Assembly (NCBI GenBank): GCA_041946825.1
Contig: JBHGBD010000023.1
Span: 1 to 64,000, forward strand
From: CAZTHM01 sp041946825
GTDB taxonomy: Bacteria > Acidobacteriota > Terriglobia > UBA7540
Direction: 5' to 3'
DNA: 64,000 bases
The position numbers and the translations under genes are program-made. Under the pieces are notes generated by a model that was given only the letters and a program-made list of their open reading frames with translations, searched no databases and was not told the origin of the DNA. Positions 27,308 to 36,090 of this stretch are shown here, piece by piece (position 1 is the first letter of the stretch; every line of letters begins with the position of its first letter).

Positions 27308-28666
27308 CTACCGAACCACTGCCGGTGAATTTGCCGCGAGTTCACCTGTCGCCAACTCCAATGCGGCGTAGCTCAATCGGTAGTCGTACAGAGAATTGAA
27401 GAAGTTCTTTTGCGCGGAAGTACGGGCTGCCTCGGCGCGCAACAGGTCGGTGATTGTTGAAAGGCCCGCCTCATAGCGGTTCTGGATGATACGCAGGCTC
27501 TCTTCCGCTTGTGTCGCCGCCTCCCGCGAAACTTCCAATCGGTCGCGAGCCGTGTTCAGATTCAGAAAGGCTTCGCGCACTTGCAGACGCACCGCCGAAG
27601 CCATTTGAGCGCGCGCCGAGTCCGCCTGCCGCTCGCGCGCACGCGATTCTTTCAGGCGAGCACGGTTGGCTCCGCCATCGAACAGGTTGAAGGTCAACGT
27701 AGCAGCCACTGCCCAGTTATTTCCGCCGCGCGTGAGGAATGTCTGGTTGTCCTCCTCCCACGCGCTGAAGAGATCCACCTTGGGTAGAAACTCCGCACGC
27801 GCCATGCGCACGCCATTGGCGGCGCGCTCCTTACCAATTTCGAACTGCTGGAAATCGGGCCGTCCAGTCAGCGCGCGCCGCTGGCGCTCGTCGAGCGTTC
27901 CTGCTTCGAACGTGGTCTCGCCCAACTGTCCAGCGAGTTCCGTGGCAGCGCCTTCCTCGATGCCGATCGCCACGTTCAGTGCCGCCTGGGCGATGGCCTG
28001 GGCGCTGCGGGCGCGCAACAGATCCTCCTGCGCCTGCGCCAGTTGCACCTTGGCGCTGAGGAGGTCGGAGGGCACGCCGAGGCCCTGCCCCTCGCGCGCC
28101 TGCGCCCGCTCGAGGTCAGCCTGGGTCTGGGCAACTGCGGCATGTGCGACGCGGACGTTTTCGGCAGACAATAAGCCGTTGAGGTAGGCTTGAATAACCG
28201 CGAATATCACCTCCTGACGCGTTCGCTCGCCGGATTTTGCTGCGCTTTGCGCTTCCAAGCGTGCGTCACGGACTCGGCCCGAAATCTGACCCCCGTCCCA
28301 AAGCGGCATTGAGGCACTGAACTGTGTGCGAAAATTGTCGAGCGGCGGCGGCGTGTTAAGAAGGCCAAGGTCAAAATTCCGCGCCGTGAACTGGCCTTGC
28401 GTCAGCAAGCTCCCAAACACATAGACGGGATTGTTGCCGCGCGCAAATCCTTCGGAAAAATCCACACGTGGGTAGCGTGCCGACGCGGCAACCGTGATGC
28501 CTTGCTGAACCGCCTCAGCGTAGGCATCCGCCGCCTGAACCGTGGGGTTGTTCTTGAGAGCGATTGCGACCGCCTCCGGCAGCGTGAGCGGCTGCGGTGA
28601 CGTCGTTTGTGCGTTCGCCGCGCTCGCTCCGAAAAAAAGAATGGCTGAAAGAAGAAGCGATTTCAT
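27308..28666 (-). CDS. TolC-family outer-membrane efflux protein
   Basis: This 452-residue protein has a Sec signal (ending SAANA) followed by two repeats of the outer-membrane efflux fold. Each repeat holds long Ala/Gln/Arg-rich helices, as in VAHAAVAQTQADLERAQAR. LTLPEAVAIALKNNPTV is the standard opening of the mature protein. It forms the exit duct for the RND pump encoded downstream. The upstream OsmC stop codon abuts this ATG (TAAATG), and GAGG sits about 8 nt before it. The C-terminal YDYRLSYAALELATG is typical of the family end. Confidence 0.92.
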   Translation of the reverse strand: MKSLLLSAILFFGASAANAQTTSPQPLTLPEAVAIALKNNPTVQAADAYAEAVQQGITVAASARYPRVDFSEGFARGNNPVYVFGSLLTQGQFTARNFDLGLLNTPPPLDNFRTQFSASMPLWDGGQISGRVRDARLEAQSAAKSGERTRQEVIFAVIQAYLNGLLSAENVRVAHAAVAQTQADLERAQAREGQGLGVPSDLLSAKVQLAQAQEDLLRARSAQAIAQAALNVAIGIEEGAATELAGQLGETTFEAGTLDERQRRALTGRPDFQQFEIGKERAANGVRMARAEFLPKVDLFSAWEEDNQTFLTRGGNNWAVAATLTFNLFDGGANRARLKESRARERQADSARAQMASAVRLQVREAFLNLNTARDRLEVSREAATQAEESLRIIQNRYEAGLSTITDLLRAEAARTSAQKNFFNSLYDYRLSYAALELATGELAANSPAVVR

Positions 28667-29113
28667 TTATGCCGCCTCGGCCTGAGGTTCGGAACAGATC
28701 ATCGGAATGACTTCGAAGGTGGACTCGATGCGAGCGGTCTTGGAAATCATCGCACCCACTGAGCAGTACTTCGCCTCAGAGAGGTGGATGGCGGCCTTGA
28801 CGGCCTCGGGATCAATCTGTCCCCGCAGGATGTGCTTGATTTCAACCCGGGTGAAGTAGTTGGGCGGCTCTTCGCGCTGCTCGGCGCGCAGTTCGATTTC
28901 GTAGCCGGTTACCTGCTGGCGCTTTTTGCGCAGAATGCTTATAACATCGAAGGCCGTACAACCGCCCAGCGCCAACAGCGCAAATTCAATCGGCTTGGGG
29001 CCGGTGTGACCGTCGGCGTCGTCCATCACGACGGTGTGCCCCGAACCCGATTCCGCGACGAACTGGCGGCCTGTTCCCTGGAGGCTGGTTAACCTGAGTT
29101 TACCCTGTAACAT
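28667..29113 (-). CDS. OsmC/Ohr-family thiol peroxidase-like protein
   Basis: This 148-residue protein has the OsmC fold signature, with both redox cysteines present: Cys52 in ALGGCTAFD and Cys117 in AKYCSVGAM. OsmC/Ohr enzymes reduce organic hydroperoxides in the cytoplasm. The YhfA-like branch keeps the same residues and may have another role. GAGGGA lies upstream of the ATG at 29113, and homologues begin near there, so a start 22 codons upstream is rejected. It is the first gene of the efflux/stress operon. A possible 32-residue leader frame overlaps its start. Confidence 0.85.
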   Translation of the reverse strand: MLQGKLRLTSLQGTGRQFVAESGSGHTVVMDDADGHTGPKPIEFALLALGGCTAFDVISILRKKRQQVTGYEIELRAEQREEPPNYFTRVEIKHILRGQIDPEAVKAAIHLSEAKYCSVGAMISKTARIESTFEVIPMICSEPQAEAA

Positions 29114-29198
29114 CCTGTCCCTCGCTTTCGTCCCCGCGACTCTGCTCTCTCGAAGCGCGGGTGTTGGATTTGTCCTCACCGCTTGAACCGGTCAGCAT
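29100..29198 (-). CDS. Possible 32-residue leader peptide upstream of OsmC operon
   Basis: The ATG at 29198 follows GAGGAACGGGAC, giving a well-spaced ribosome binding site. The frame codes for a very polar 32-residue peptide rich in Ser, Glu, Asp and Arg. It ends 14 bp inside the OsmC gene in another frame, a layout compatible with translational coupling or attenuation. No homology is recognised. The rest of the divergent region 29199-29343 holds no clear promoter by eye. Confidence 0.25.
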   Translation of the reverse strand: MLTGSSGEDKSNTRASREQSRGDESEGQDVTG

Positions 29199-29343
29199 GT
29201 CCCGTTCCTCTAACGCATAAATGCAAATTGCGGCAAAAGGTGACAGGGAATTTCGGACGTAACTGAGTCTTTTTGTCACAGAGACCACACAATCTCGCCA
29301 CAGCCTGTCTTCCACAAGGTTTTGCGTGTAACCTACTCACCGT

Positions 29344-30729
29344 ATGGAGAACGCACCGTTAACTGACAAAGTGCCGCGACCGCCCAACTCGGACAATTTG
29401 ACTGCGCCAACCGGACTCTCACGCCAACTTGGCCTGGGGTCAGCCATCGCGACCGTTGCGGGCGAATCGATCGCGGTGGGGATTTTTTTGACCCCTGCGG
29501 GAATGGCCCGTTCGCTCGGCTCGCCTTTCTGGCTGCTCTTGGTCTGGCTGGCGATGGGTGCCATGGCGCTGAGCGGGGCGCTCTGCTACGGCGAACTCGC
29601 CGCGCGTTATCCAGCCGCGGGCGGAGGCTACGTCTACCTGCGCGAGGCGTATGGCTCGCGGCTCGCCTTCCTGTACGGCTGGATGTCATTCCTGGTATTG
29701 GATCCCGGAGTGACGGCGGCGTTGGCCGTAGGAATGGCGAGTTATGTTGGCTATGTCGTTGGGCTTTCCCCCGCGAGCGCCAAGCTTACTGCGATTCTCA
29801 CCATCGTGATTGTGGCGATGCTGAACATTCGCCATACACGCCTAGGCGCAGGTTTTCTCCGTTACATGACTGTGCTCAAGCTGGGAGTGCTGGGGCTGCT
29901 GGCCATTTGGGCGCTGACCAAAGGTGCGGGCGACTGGAGTAACTTCTCACCGTTCGTACCGCGACGGCCGGGCCCCGAGCCGTTGCTCATGGCGCTGGCA
30001 GGAGGTTATGTCGCGGCCTTTTTCACTTTCGGTGGCTGGTGGGACGTCAGCAAGATTGCGGGCGAGATCCGCGACCCGAAGCGCACCCTGCCGCGCGCGC
30101 TGGCACTAGGAGTACTGCTCGTGACGGCCGTCTATGTTCTGATGAGTGCCGTGTTCGTTTACGTAGTGCCCCTGGGCCAGATTACCTCGGATGAGACTTT
30201 CGTAGCGCAGGCTGGCGAGCGGGTGTTTGGCTCGGCGGGCGGTCACCTCTTGGCCATGATGGTCGTGGTATGCGTCCTGGGAAGTCTGGCTGCGGCGGTC
30301 ATGACCGCGCCGCGAGTCTACTACGCAATGGCCTGCGACGGCCTGTTCTTCACGGGCGTCTCAGCCCTGCACCCGCGCTTTGGAACACCAGCGCGGGCCA
30401 TCGGGCTTCACGCTCTGGTAGCCAGTTTGATCGTGGCGGCGGGGACTTTCAGTCAAATCATCGCCTACTTCGTTTTTGTCGCGGTGATCTTCATCGGACT
30501 TACGGTCGCAGGGCTGTTCAGGCTGAAAGCGCCCAATCCGGGAGAACGCTCGTTCGGATTTCCCTGGACAGCGGTTGTATTCTTGGCCCTGATCGTTCTG
30601 CTTCTCGTGCTCCTAGCGATGAGCAACCCCAAGCAAGCCTTCCTCGGCGTTTGCGTCGTGGCGCTGGGGCTCCCCTTCCACCGCCTGCTGCACTCCCAGT
30701 CCGAGCCGTCGCCCGGAGCCAGCCGTTGA
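29344..30729 (+). CDS. APC-superfamily amino-acid permease
   Basis: This 461-residue protein has 12 hydrophobic segments of the APC superfamily. The first carries the substrate-binding kink (GESIAVGIFLTPAGM), and ELAARYPAAGGGYVYLREAYG follows, as in amino-acid/polyamine permeases. FTFGGWWDVSKIAGEIRDPKR marks the mid-protein conserved region. It is likely a proton- or exchange-driven amino-acid carrier; the substrate is not deducible. It is divergent from the OsmC operon and convergent with the cytochrome gene, with 10 bp between stops. Confidence 0.88.
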   Translation: MENAPLTDKVPRPPNSDNLTAPTGLSRQLGLGSAIATVAGESIAVGIFLTPAGMARSLGSPFWLLLVWLAMGAMALSGALCYGELAARYPAAGGGYVYLREAYGSRLAFLYGWMSFLVLDPGVTAALAVGMASYVGYVVGLSPASAKLTAILTIVIVAMLNIRHTRLGAGFLRYMTVLKLGVLGLLAIWALTKGAGDWSNFSPFVPRRPGPEPLLMALAGGYVAAFFTFGGWWDVSKIAGEIRDPKRTLPRALALGVLLVTAVYVLMSAVFVYVVPLGQITSDETFVAQAGERVFGSAGGHLLAMMVVVCVLGSLAAAVMTAPRVYYAMACDGLFFTGVSALHPRFGTPARAIGLHALVASLIVAAGTFSQIIAYFVFVAVIFIGLTVAGLFRLKAPNPGERSFGFPWTAVVFLALIVLLLVLLAMSNPKQAFLGVCVVALGLPFHRLLHSQSEPSPGASR

Positions 30730-30739
30730 CCGCGCATGT

Positions 30740-32047
30740 TCACTGTCTGTACCGGTCTTTGTAGAATTCCAAAACCTTGTTCTGATCTTCGGGCTTCAGC
30801 CCGGATTTCCAGCGGTGCCAATCCTGGGCGAGCGCCGTTTTTGAGATCCCGGGCTCCACGTGATCGGCCTCGGGAAGAAATTCGTTGTAGAAGTGCTTGG
30901 CGACTTCATAGAAGCCATGCCACTGTGTGAAATCCGGGCCCATCATGGCGGTGCCCATGCGCGCGCGCCGGCCCTCGTGATGCCACAACTCGTAGTATGT
31001 CCATTCCAGTTTCTCGTCGAAAGGTGTGGCGGTCAGCTTGCCGTCGGCATGCAGCTTGTCGACGACGGCCTTGGCAGGCTTGGCGAACTTTTCATTGTAC
31101 AGATCCACAGTCAGATCGTATTGTTTGTAGAAGTTAGCGACCCATCCGGTAGCGTGGCAATTCGAGCAGACATCCTGCATTGCAGCGCGCTTCTTCTCCC
31201 AGTCCTCCTGGCGAATGGAAATCGCCGGTCGCAGTGTCCAACTGATGCGCAGGCCGACATCATGGGTGCGCGTCTGATTAACCGTCGCGCTCATGTGGCA
31301 AGTAGCGCAGGTCGGCGCCGAGTAGTAGTCCTTACCCACAATCCACGTCCGCGACTCCAAGTTCATTTTGACGAGGTTGGCGCGGAACTGGATCCCGTGC
31401 TTGGACTCGGCGTAGATTTCGGCCTGGGGATGGTCGGGGCCCATATGGCACTTGCCGCAATTCTCCGGATGCCGAGCCTGGGATGAGGAGAAGGAATGGC
31501 GCCCGTGGCAAGCGGCGCAAGACCCCTTTGAGCCGTCGGGATTAATGCGCCCGATACCACTATTCGGCCAGGTGGCAGGATCGAATTTCCCTTCGCCGAG
31601 GTGCGCGACGGTGCTCCCATGGCACTGCATGCACCCGTTAATCGCAGCGGGACTACCCTCTACGACTTCCCCCAGAATGTTGTCAAGAGATCCGATGAAC
31701 CTGGCGGCGTCGGCATGATGGCTGGCCTCGAACTCCTTAACCTCCGGCTCGTGGCAACGCCCGCAGTAGTTGGGAGTCACGATCACGGCGATCTTCCTGC
31801 CGTAATGGTCGAACGTCGCGGGATCGCTCGCGTTAGCCTTGTGGCACGAGTAGCAATCGACCTTGGCCTCGGCGTGGCGGCTCCCCTGCCACTGCTCGAC
31901 AATTCCCGGCGTGGTGGACTCATGACACTCCAGGCATTCTTTGGCCTCGGCGGAAACCTTATCGTCTGCCTTGACAGTATCCCACGCGACAGAAATAAGC
32001 CCAGAGAGCAAGCTGACCAAGATGAGGAGCTTTCTAGAAAGACACAT
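30740..32047 (-). CDS. Octaheme c-type cytochrome, hydroxylamine-oxidoreductase (HAO)-like
   Basis: This 435-residue exported protein has exactly eight CxxCH sites, with first Cys at about 38, 65, 95, 139, 177, 197, 247 and 294. A helical C-terminal domain follows. The spacing and the block WHHEGRRARMG ... QWHGFYE resemble the HAO branch of octaheme cytochromes. The fourth site is CMQCH, not the CxxCK of octaheme nitrite reductases. A signal peptide (LLILVSLLSGLISVAW) sends it to the periplasm. The ATG at 32047 follows GGAGGT. Family reactions are oxidation of hydroxylamine or hydrazine, or the reverse reduction of nitrite or NO. The active-site cross-link Tyr cannot be assigned by eye. No redox partner gene adjoins it. 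Confidence 0.88.
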   Translation of the reverse strand: MCLSRKLLILVSLLSGLISVAWDTVKADDKVSAEAKECLECHESTTPGIVEQWQGSRHAEAKVDCYSCHKANASDPATFDHYGRKIAVIVTPNYCGRCHEPEVKEFEASHHADAARFIGSLDNILGEVVEGSPAAINGCMQCHGSTVAHLGEGKFDPATWPNSGIGRINPDGSKGSCAACHGRHSFSSSQARHPENCGKCHMGPDHPQAEIYAESKHGIQFRANLVKMNLESRTWIVGKDYYSAPTCATCHMSATVNQTRTHDVGLRISWTLRPAISIRQEDWEKKRAAMQDVCSNCHATGWVANFYKQYDLTVDLYNEKFAKPAKAVVDKLHADGKLTATPFDEKLEWTYYELWHHEGRRARMGTAMMGPDFTQWHGFYEVAKHFYNEFLPEADHVEPGISKTALAQDWHRWKSGLKPEDQNKVLEFYKDRYRQ

Positions 32048-32265
32048 TGTGGACCTCCACAGAAGAGCTTCGCTACCGCACTGGGGCGCGATCAGGAGAT
32101 ATGACAGTGAGTCGCACGATGCCTTTGGGGAACCGCGCGCGGACGTCTGCGAGGGACGCTTCGTGAGGGGCTGCAGCCAAAACACCACACGGCAGCCGGC
32201 AGGCATTCTAAACCAGGATGGATTCGGGCACATGACCTTTGTCACGGGCCCGAGCTTACCTTCCG

Positions 32266-32274
32266 TGCTAGTAT
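32266..32274 (+). promoter_or_regulatory. Extended -10 element upstream of the first ECF sigma gene
   Basis: TGCTAGTAT matches an extended -10 (TG-N-TAxxxT), with no recognisable -35 at 17 bp. It lies 46 bp before the GTG start. The same TGC-TAG pattern recurs in the gcvT and smc promoters of this window. The rest of the divergent gap 32048-32319 shows nothing else. Confidence 0.35.
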
Positions 32275-32319
32275 CAAAGAGAGGACAATTCGAAACGAGC
32301 CTTTGGAGAAAACGACCTC

Positions 32320-32949
32320 GTGAACGCCCAAGTTGAACAGGCGCTCGAAATTCTTAAGACGGGAAAACCGCAGGCCGTAGAGCAAGCCATCGAATCGCTG
32401 CAATCGGCGGTTTACGCGTTTGGGATGAAAGTGTGCGGGCACCCCGAAGACGCGGAAGACACGACTCAGGAGACGCTCATTCGCCTGGCGAGATCACTCA
32501 AGGATTTTCCGGATGCGCGCGCCCTGGCGGTGTGGCTTTACAAAGTGGCCAAGAGCCAGTGCTTGATGAGCCGGCGCAAAAGCAAGTTCGCCCCGGCCGA
32601 AATGCTTTCGCTCGAAGCGCTGATGCCGGAGCGGATTGCCAAGGGCCCCGGGGCGCTGATGTCCTGGTCGATCACGCCGGAAGAATTGGTGCTTCGCAAG
32701 GAATCGCGCGAGCGATTGGAAAGGGCTATCCTGGCGCTCCCCAGGCATTATCGCCTGGTGTTGATTTTGCGTGACATGGAACAGCTCGATACGAAAGAAG
32801 TCGCCGAGGTGCTGGAAATTTCCGAGGAAACGGTCAAGATGCGCCTGCACCGAGCGCGGGTTTTTGTGCGAAACGAGGTGGAGAAAAGCCTCGGCAAGCA
32901 GGCCCATCCGGCGGCGACGCGTAGCGCCACCCTTCAGGGCGGCAACTGA
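32320..32949 (+). CDS. ECF-type RNA polymerase sigma factor
   Basis: This 209-residue protein has sigma70 region 2 (AVYAFGMKVCGHPEDAEDTTQ, about 30-50, the core-binding helix) and region 4 (ALPRHYRLVLILRDMEQL to VKMRLHRARV, about 138-185, the -35-binding HTH). Between them is a variable linker of about 60 residues, longer than usual. It starts at a GTG with GGAG about 12 nt upstream. A small zf-HC2 protein follows within 30 bp and is its likely anti-sigma factor. The target promoters are unknown. Confidence 0.9.
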   Translation: MNAQVEQALEILKTGKPQAVEQAIESLQSAVYAFGMKVCGHPEDAEDTTQETLIRLARSLKDFPDARALAVWLYKVAKSQCLMSRRKSKFAPAEMLSLEALMPERIAKGPGALMSWSITPEELVLRKESRERLERAILALPRHYRLVLILRDMEQLDTKEVAEVLEISEETVKMRLHRARVFVRNEVEKSLGKQAHPAATRSATLQGGN

Positions 32950-32953
32950 ACAT

Positions 32954-32970
32954 GCCGGCTGATGGCCGGC
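32954..32970. repeat. Short GC-rich hairpin between sigma and anti-sigma genes
   Basis: GCCGGC, TGATG, GCCGGC form a 6-bp stem with a 5-nt loop. It has no T-run. It contains the earlier possible ATG of the anti-sigma gene, and so could dampen its translation. Similar GCCGG hairpins lie at 41947-41965 and about 51236-51256. Confidence 0.4.
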
Positions 32971-32979
32971 CCCATAGCC

Positions 32980-33219
32980 ATGCGCGACTCACGCTGTAGA
33001 CGAATCTTCTCAGCGCTTTCGGAGTACCTCGACGGCGGTCTGCGCGCCAGAAACTGCAAGGAACTCGAGCGCCATCTCGCCGGCTGCAAACCCTGCCTCG
33101 CCTATCTCGACACACTCAAAACCACCATTCGGGCCTGTCGCGCTTATCGCGTGAAGAAAGTCCCCAAGCCTTCGGCGCAAGTTCGCCGCGCGCTAATCGA
33201 AGCTGCCACAAAGCGCTAG
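32980..33219 (+). CDS. Small zf-HC2 anti-sigma factor
   Basis: This protein of about 79 residues has the zinc-binding anti-sigma pattern: CRRIFSALSEYLDG near the start and ERHLAGCKPC, giving the H-x3-C-x2-C signature with an upstream Cys ligand. There is no membrane segment, so it is a soluble, possibly redox- or ligand-sensitive regulator. The start may instead be the ATG at 32962 inside a hairpin. I favour 32980 because it gives the family-like opening MRDSRC. It directly follows the ECF sigma gene that it should bind. Confidence 0.75.
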   Translation: MRDSRCRRIFSALSEYLDGGLRARNCKELERHLAGCKPCLAYLDTLKTTIRACRAYRVKKVPKPSAQVRRALIEAATKR

Positions 33220-33240
33220 CAGAACTCGCCACACCAAGGC

Positions 33241-34224
33241 TCACTTCCCGATGGGCGGCTCGCGGTCTTTCTGTGTCTTGACGCGAATCAGGCTGTAGGG
33301 CTGACGCTTGACGAGGTCGGTGAACTCTTTCAAGTTCTGGCTCGTGGCGCGGAGGTTTTCGAGCGTCTCGTCCAAGTTGGCGCGGTTGTTGTCGAGCGTA
33401 TCCTGAAGATTGCCCATCAGGGCCTGCGCCTCAATCAGCGCGGCCCGGAGGCGTATCAGGGACTCGTGGATTTCCTTGCGGTTCTCGTCGATCGTCCCAT
33501 TTAGATTTGTCGCGAGCTTCTTGGTTTCGGTAATGGTCTGGTTGGCGTTATCGAGCGTAGGATCGAGTTTGGCAGTGACCTTGTCGATGTTGGCGAGCGA
33601 AGACTTCAGGGTTCCACGATTTTCGGCCAGCATCGCGTCCACGTTGGCAAGCGCTGCCTGCAGGTGCTGGCGATTCTCCGGGCCCACGACCGTATTCAAA
33701 TTCGTGATGAGTTTGTCAGCGTTGTCGGCGAGAGCCACGAATTTCTGGTCGAGGTCACCTACCAATTTGTTGGCATTCACGGTGATGTTGTTGACGTTAT
33801 TGAAGACATCGGCGAGCTGCACGATTTCCGCTGCCGGAATCTCGCTTCCCGGCTTCAGCGGCTCCGCGTCGCGCGTCCCCGGCGAGATCTCGACATAATT
33901 CTCCCCCAGGAATCCCAATGTCGAGATCTTGGCTCGTGAATTGGCACGCACCGGGGTCTTCGGATCTAGGGACAATCGCACACGAATCCGGGTGGAATCA
34001 TTGCGATCGATTTCGGCCGCTTGGACCGTGCCGACCTTGAGCCCGCCAAAGCGCACGAAGGCTCCGGGCTCGAGGCCGCCGGCGAATTTGAAATAGGTTG
34101 TGTACGTCACCCGCTTTTTTTGCAGCAAATTCACGCCGCCGACAAAGATCAGCGCGGTGAGGACCAGAACAATGGTGACAACGATGAGCGCACCGGCTTT
34201 GATTTCTTCTTCGCGTTTTGCCAT
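33241..34224 (-). CDS. MCE-domain lipid-transport protein (MlaD-like)
   Basis: This 327-residue protein has one N-terminal membrane helix (about 10-30), then an MCE domain (about 38-120, with KVGTVQAAEIDRNDSTRIRV and FLGENYVEISPG). A long helical region of about 170 residues follows, rich in Asn, Leu and Asp with regular LANVD/LDNAN-type spacing, predicted to be coiled coil. MCE proteins form hexameric channels that carry phospholipids between inner and outer membranes. This is longer than E. coli MlaD (183 residues) because of the helical tail, which may span the periplasm as in PqiB/LetB-type or Mce proteins. It is the last gene of the STAS-MlaE-MlaF-MlaD run. Confidence 0.9.
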   Translation of the reverse strand: MAKREEEIKAGALIVVTIVLVLTALIFVGGVNLLQKKRVTYTTYFKFAGGLEPGAFVRFGGLKVGTVQAAEIDRNDSTRIRVRLSLDPKTPVRANSRAKISTLGFLGENYVEISPGTRDAEPLKPGSEIPAAEIVQLADVFNNVNNITVNANKLVGDLDQKFVALADNADKLITNLNTVVGPENRQHLQAALANVDAMLAENRGTLKSSLANIDKVTAKLDPTLDNANQTITETKKLATNLNGTIDENRKEIHESLIRLRAALIEAQALMGNLQDTLDNNRANLDETLENLRATSQNLKEFTDLVKRQPYSLIRVKTQKDREPPIGK

Positions 34225-34294
34225 GGTCCCGTTCCTCGCTTGACAAATCAGATTCGAATTTAAACCGCTCGTCGCAGGCCGGCGCCAGAGCGCA

Positions 34295-35107
34295 CTAGAA
34301 CACGCCCGATGAGCGCGTCAGCGAATGCAGATAAGCCTTCATATCTCGTGTTTCATCCTCGGGAATACGATTCAGAAACTGCATTACACGGGGATGCTGG
34401 CTGGTACGAATCTCTTCGGGGGTCCCGGTGGCAATCACCTCCCCGCCGTCCATCACCGTAATGCGATCCGCAATCATGAAGGCGCTGGCCATTTCGTGCG
34501 TCACGACGACAATCGTCATCCTAAAAGCCAGCTTCAGCTTCAGGATCAGGCTGTCGATCCCTGCGGCCGTGATGGGGTCGAGCCCGGCAGAGGGCTCGTC
34601 AAAGAGCAGGATTTCCGGGTCCATCGCCAGGGCGCGCGCCAGGCCGGCGCGCTTTCTCATGCCGCCGCTCAACTGCGCGGGCATGAATTTCTCGACCCCG
34701 CTCAGGCCCACCAGGTCAAGCTTGATGCGGGTCATGATGCGGATCGTCGTCTCTTCCAATTGCGTCAGCTCGCGCAGGGGCAGCGAGACATTCTCCGCGA
34801 TGGTCATCGAGTTGAACAGCGCTGCGCTTTGGAAGAGCATTCCCATCTTGCGCCGGACCTGGTTGAACTTCTCCTCGGGCATGTGGCAGGCATCTTCGCC
34901 CTTGATGAAGACATGTCCCGATTTGGGAATCTCCAGCCGAACGATGTGGCGCAGCAACGTTGACTTGCCCGTGCCGCTTCCGCCCAGGATGACCATCGTC
35001 TCGCCCGGCATGATGTCCATGTTGATATGGTTCAGGATGAGGCGATCGTCGTAATGTGTTACGAGGTCACGCACGCTGATCATCGGGCCGCTGTATTGTT
35101 CCGCCAT
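34295..35107 (-). CDS. ABC transporter ATPase of the MCE system (MlaF-like)
   Basis: This 270-residue ATPase has Walker A GGSGTGKST, the ABC signature LSGGMRKRAGLARAL (the LSGGM-K-R form is typical of MlaF), Walker B ILLFDEPSAGLDP, and the switch His in VVVTHEM. It energises lipid movement by the MCE complex at the inner membrane. Its ATG overlaps the MlaE stop by one base (TGATG). An alternative start at Met9 (MISVRDLV) is possible. It ends 70 bp before mlaD. Confidence 0.92.
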   Translation of the reverse strand: MAEQYSGPMISVRDLVTHYDDRLILNHINMDIMPGETMVILGGSGTGKSTLLRHIVRLEIPKSGHVFIKGEDACHMPEEKFNQVRRKMGMLFQSAALFNSMTIAENVSLPLRELTQLEETTIRIMTRIKLDLVGLSGVEKFMPAQLSGGMRKRAGLARALAMDPEILLFDEPSAGLDPITAAGIDSLILKLKLAFRMTIVVVTHEMASAFMIADRITVMDGGEVIATGTPEEIRTSQHPRVMQFLNRIPEDETRDMKAYLHSLTRSSGVF

Positions 35108-35961
35108 CAGGAACCCGTGTAATAGAAGATTGCGGTGAAAACGAGGTCCGCCACAATCACCAGGAAAATCGAAACAACAACCGAAGCCGTCGTGGCCTTG
35201 CCCACGCCTTCGGCGCCGCCACTTACCGAAAAGCCTTCGTGGCAGCCGACAGTTGTGATGACAAGCCCGAAGACGATGCTCTTGACGAGCCCCGTCGAAA
35301 TGTCGCGCATCACCAGGGCGTCGCGTGTGGCGGTGAGATACAGCGAAATGGTTTGATCCAGTTGAACGACGCCGAAGACCCCGCCGCCCAGAATTCCCGC
35401 CACATCGGCAAGCGTCGTCAGGCAGGGCAGCATGATGATCATCGCCAGGTATTTGGGAACGACAAGATACTTGATGCTGTTAAGCCCCATGACCTCAAGG
35501 GCATCGATTTCTTCCGACACCTTCATGGTGCCTAGCTCGGCGGCGAAAGCCGAACCCGAGCGCCCCGCTACGATGATGGCGGTCATGAGCGGCCCCAGCT
35601 CGCGCGTCATCGAGACACCGACCAGCGCGGCGACAAAATAGCTCGCGCCCAGCTTCTGCAGTTGGTAGGCACCCTGAAACGCCAGGACCATGCCAACGAA
35701 GAATGATATCAACGCCACAATGGGGAGGGCGTTGAAGCCTGCCAGGACCATCTGGTGGACGGCGCTTCCCCACTTCAGTCCCCGCCCCTTGAATGGCGCG
35801 ACAAATGTCCAATAGGCGGTTTTCGCGGAAAGCGCGTAGAGGCCGCTCAGGTACCGAAGCAGCCCGAAGGTGTTGCGGCCGATGAACGCCAGGACGCCCG
35901 TCATGGCTGAAGCTGGAGTGGACTCAGAGTTCGTTTCCAGAGAATTCGTAATGGCTTTCAA
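35107..35961 (-). CDS. MCE-system permease (MlaE-like)
   Basis: This 284-residue protein has about five or six hydrophobic segments and the MlaE signature regions LVGVSMTRELGPLMTAIIVA and LGTMKVSEEIDALEVMGL. It is the membrane subunit that pairs with the MlaF-like ATPase and MlaD-like channel. The frame begins at a TTG (35961) with weak upstream signals. An ATG at 35904 (MTGVLAFIGR) would give a more typical N-terminus, so the start is uncertain. It lies 129 bp downstream of the STAS gene on the same strand. That gap holds no terminator-like structure. Confidence 0.9.
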   Translation of the reverse strand: MKAITNSLETNSESTPASAMTGVLAFIGRNTFGLLRYLSGLYALSAKTAYWTFVAPFKGRGLKWGSAVHQMVLAGFNALPIVALISFFVGMVLAFQGAYQLQKLGASYFVAALVGVSMTRELGPLMTAIIVAGRSGSAFAAELGTMKVSEEIDALEVMGLNSIKYLVVPKYLAMIIMLPCLTTLADVAGILGGGVFGVVQLDQTISLYLTATRDALVMRDISTGLVKSIVFGLVITTVGCHEGFSVSGGAEGVGKATTASVVVSIFLVIVADLVFTAIFYYTGS

Positions 35962-36090
35962 TCTGACCCCGCTCTGAACGGGACCGAGGCCACCGGTCGG
36001 GACCTCGAAGAATCACGGCAGTGTTCGGTGAAAGAGAACCGCGGATCCTTCTGCTGCCCCAAGCGGCATCAGGATGACATGCCCAAAGTG

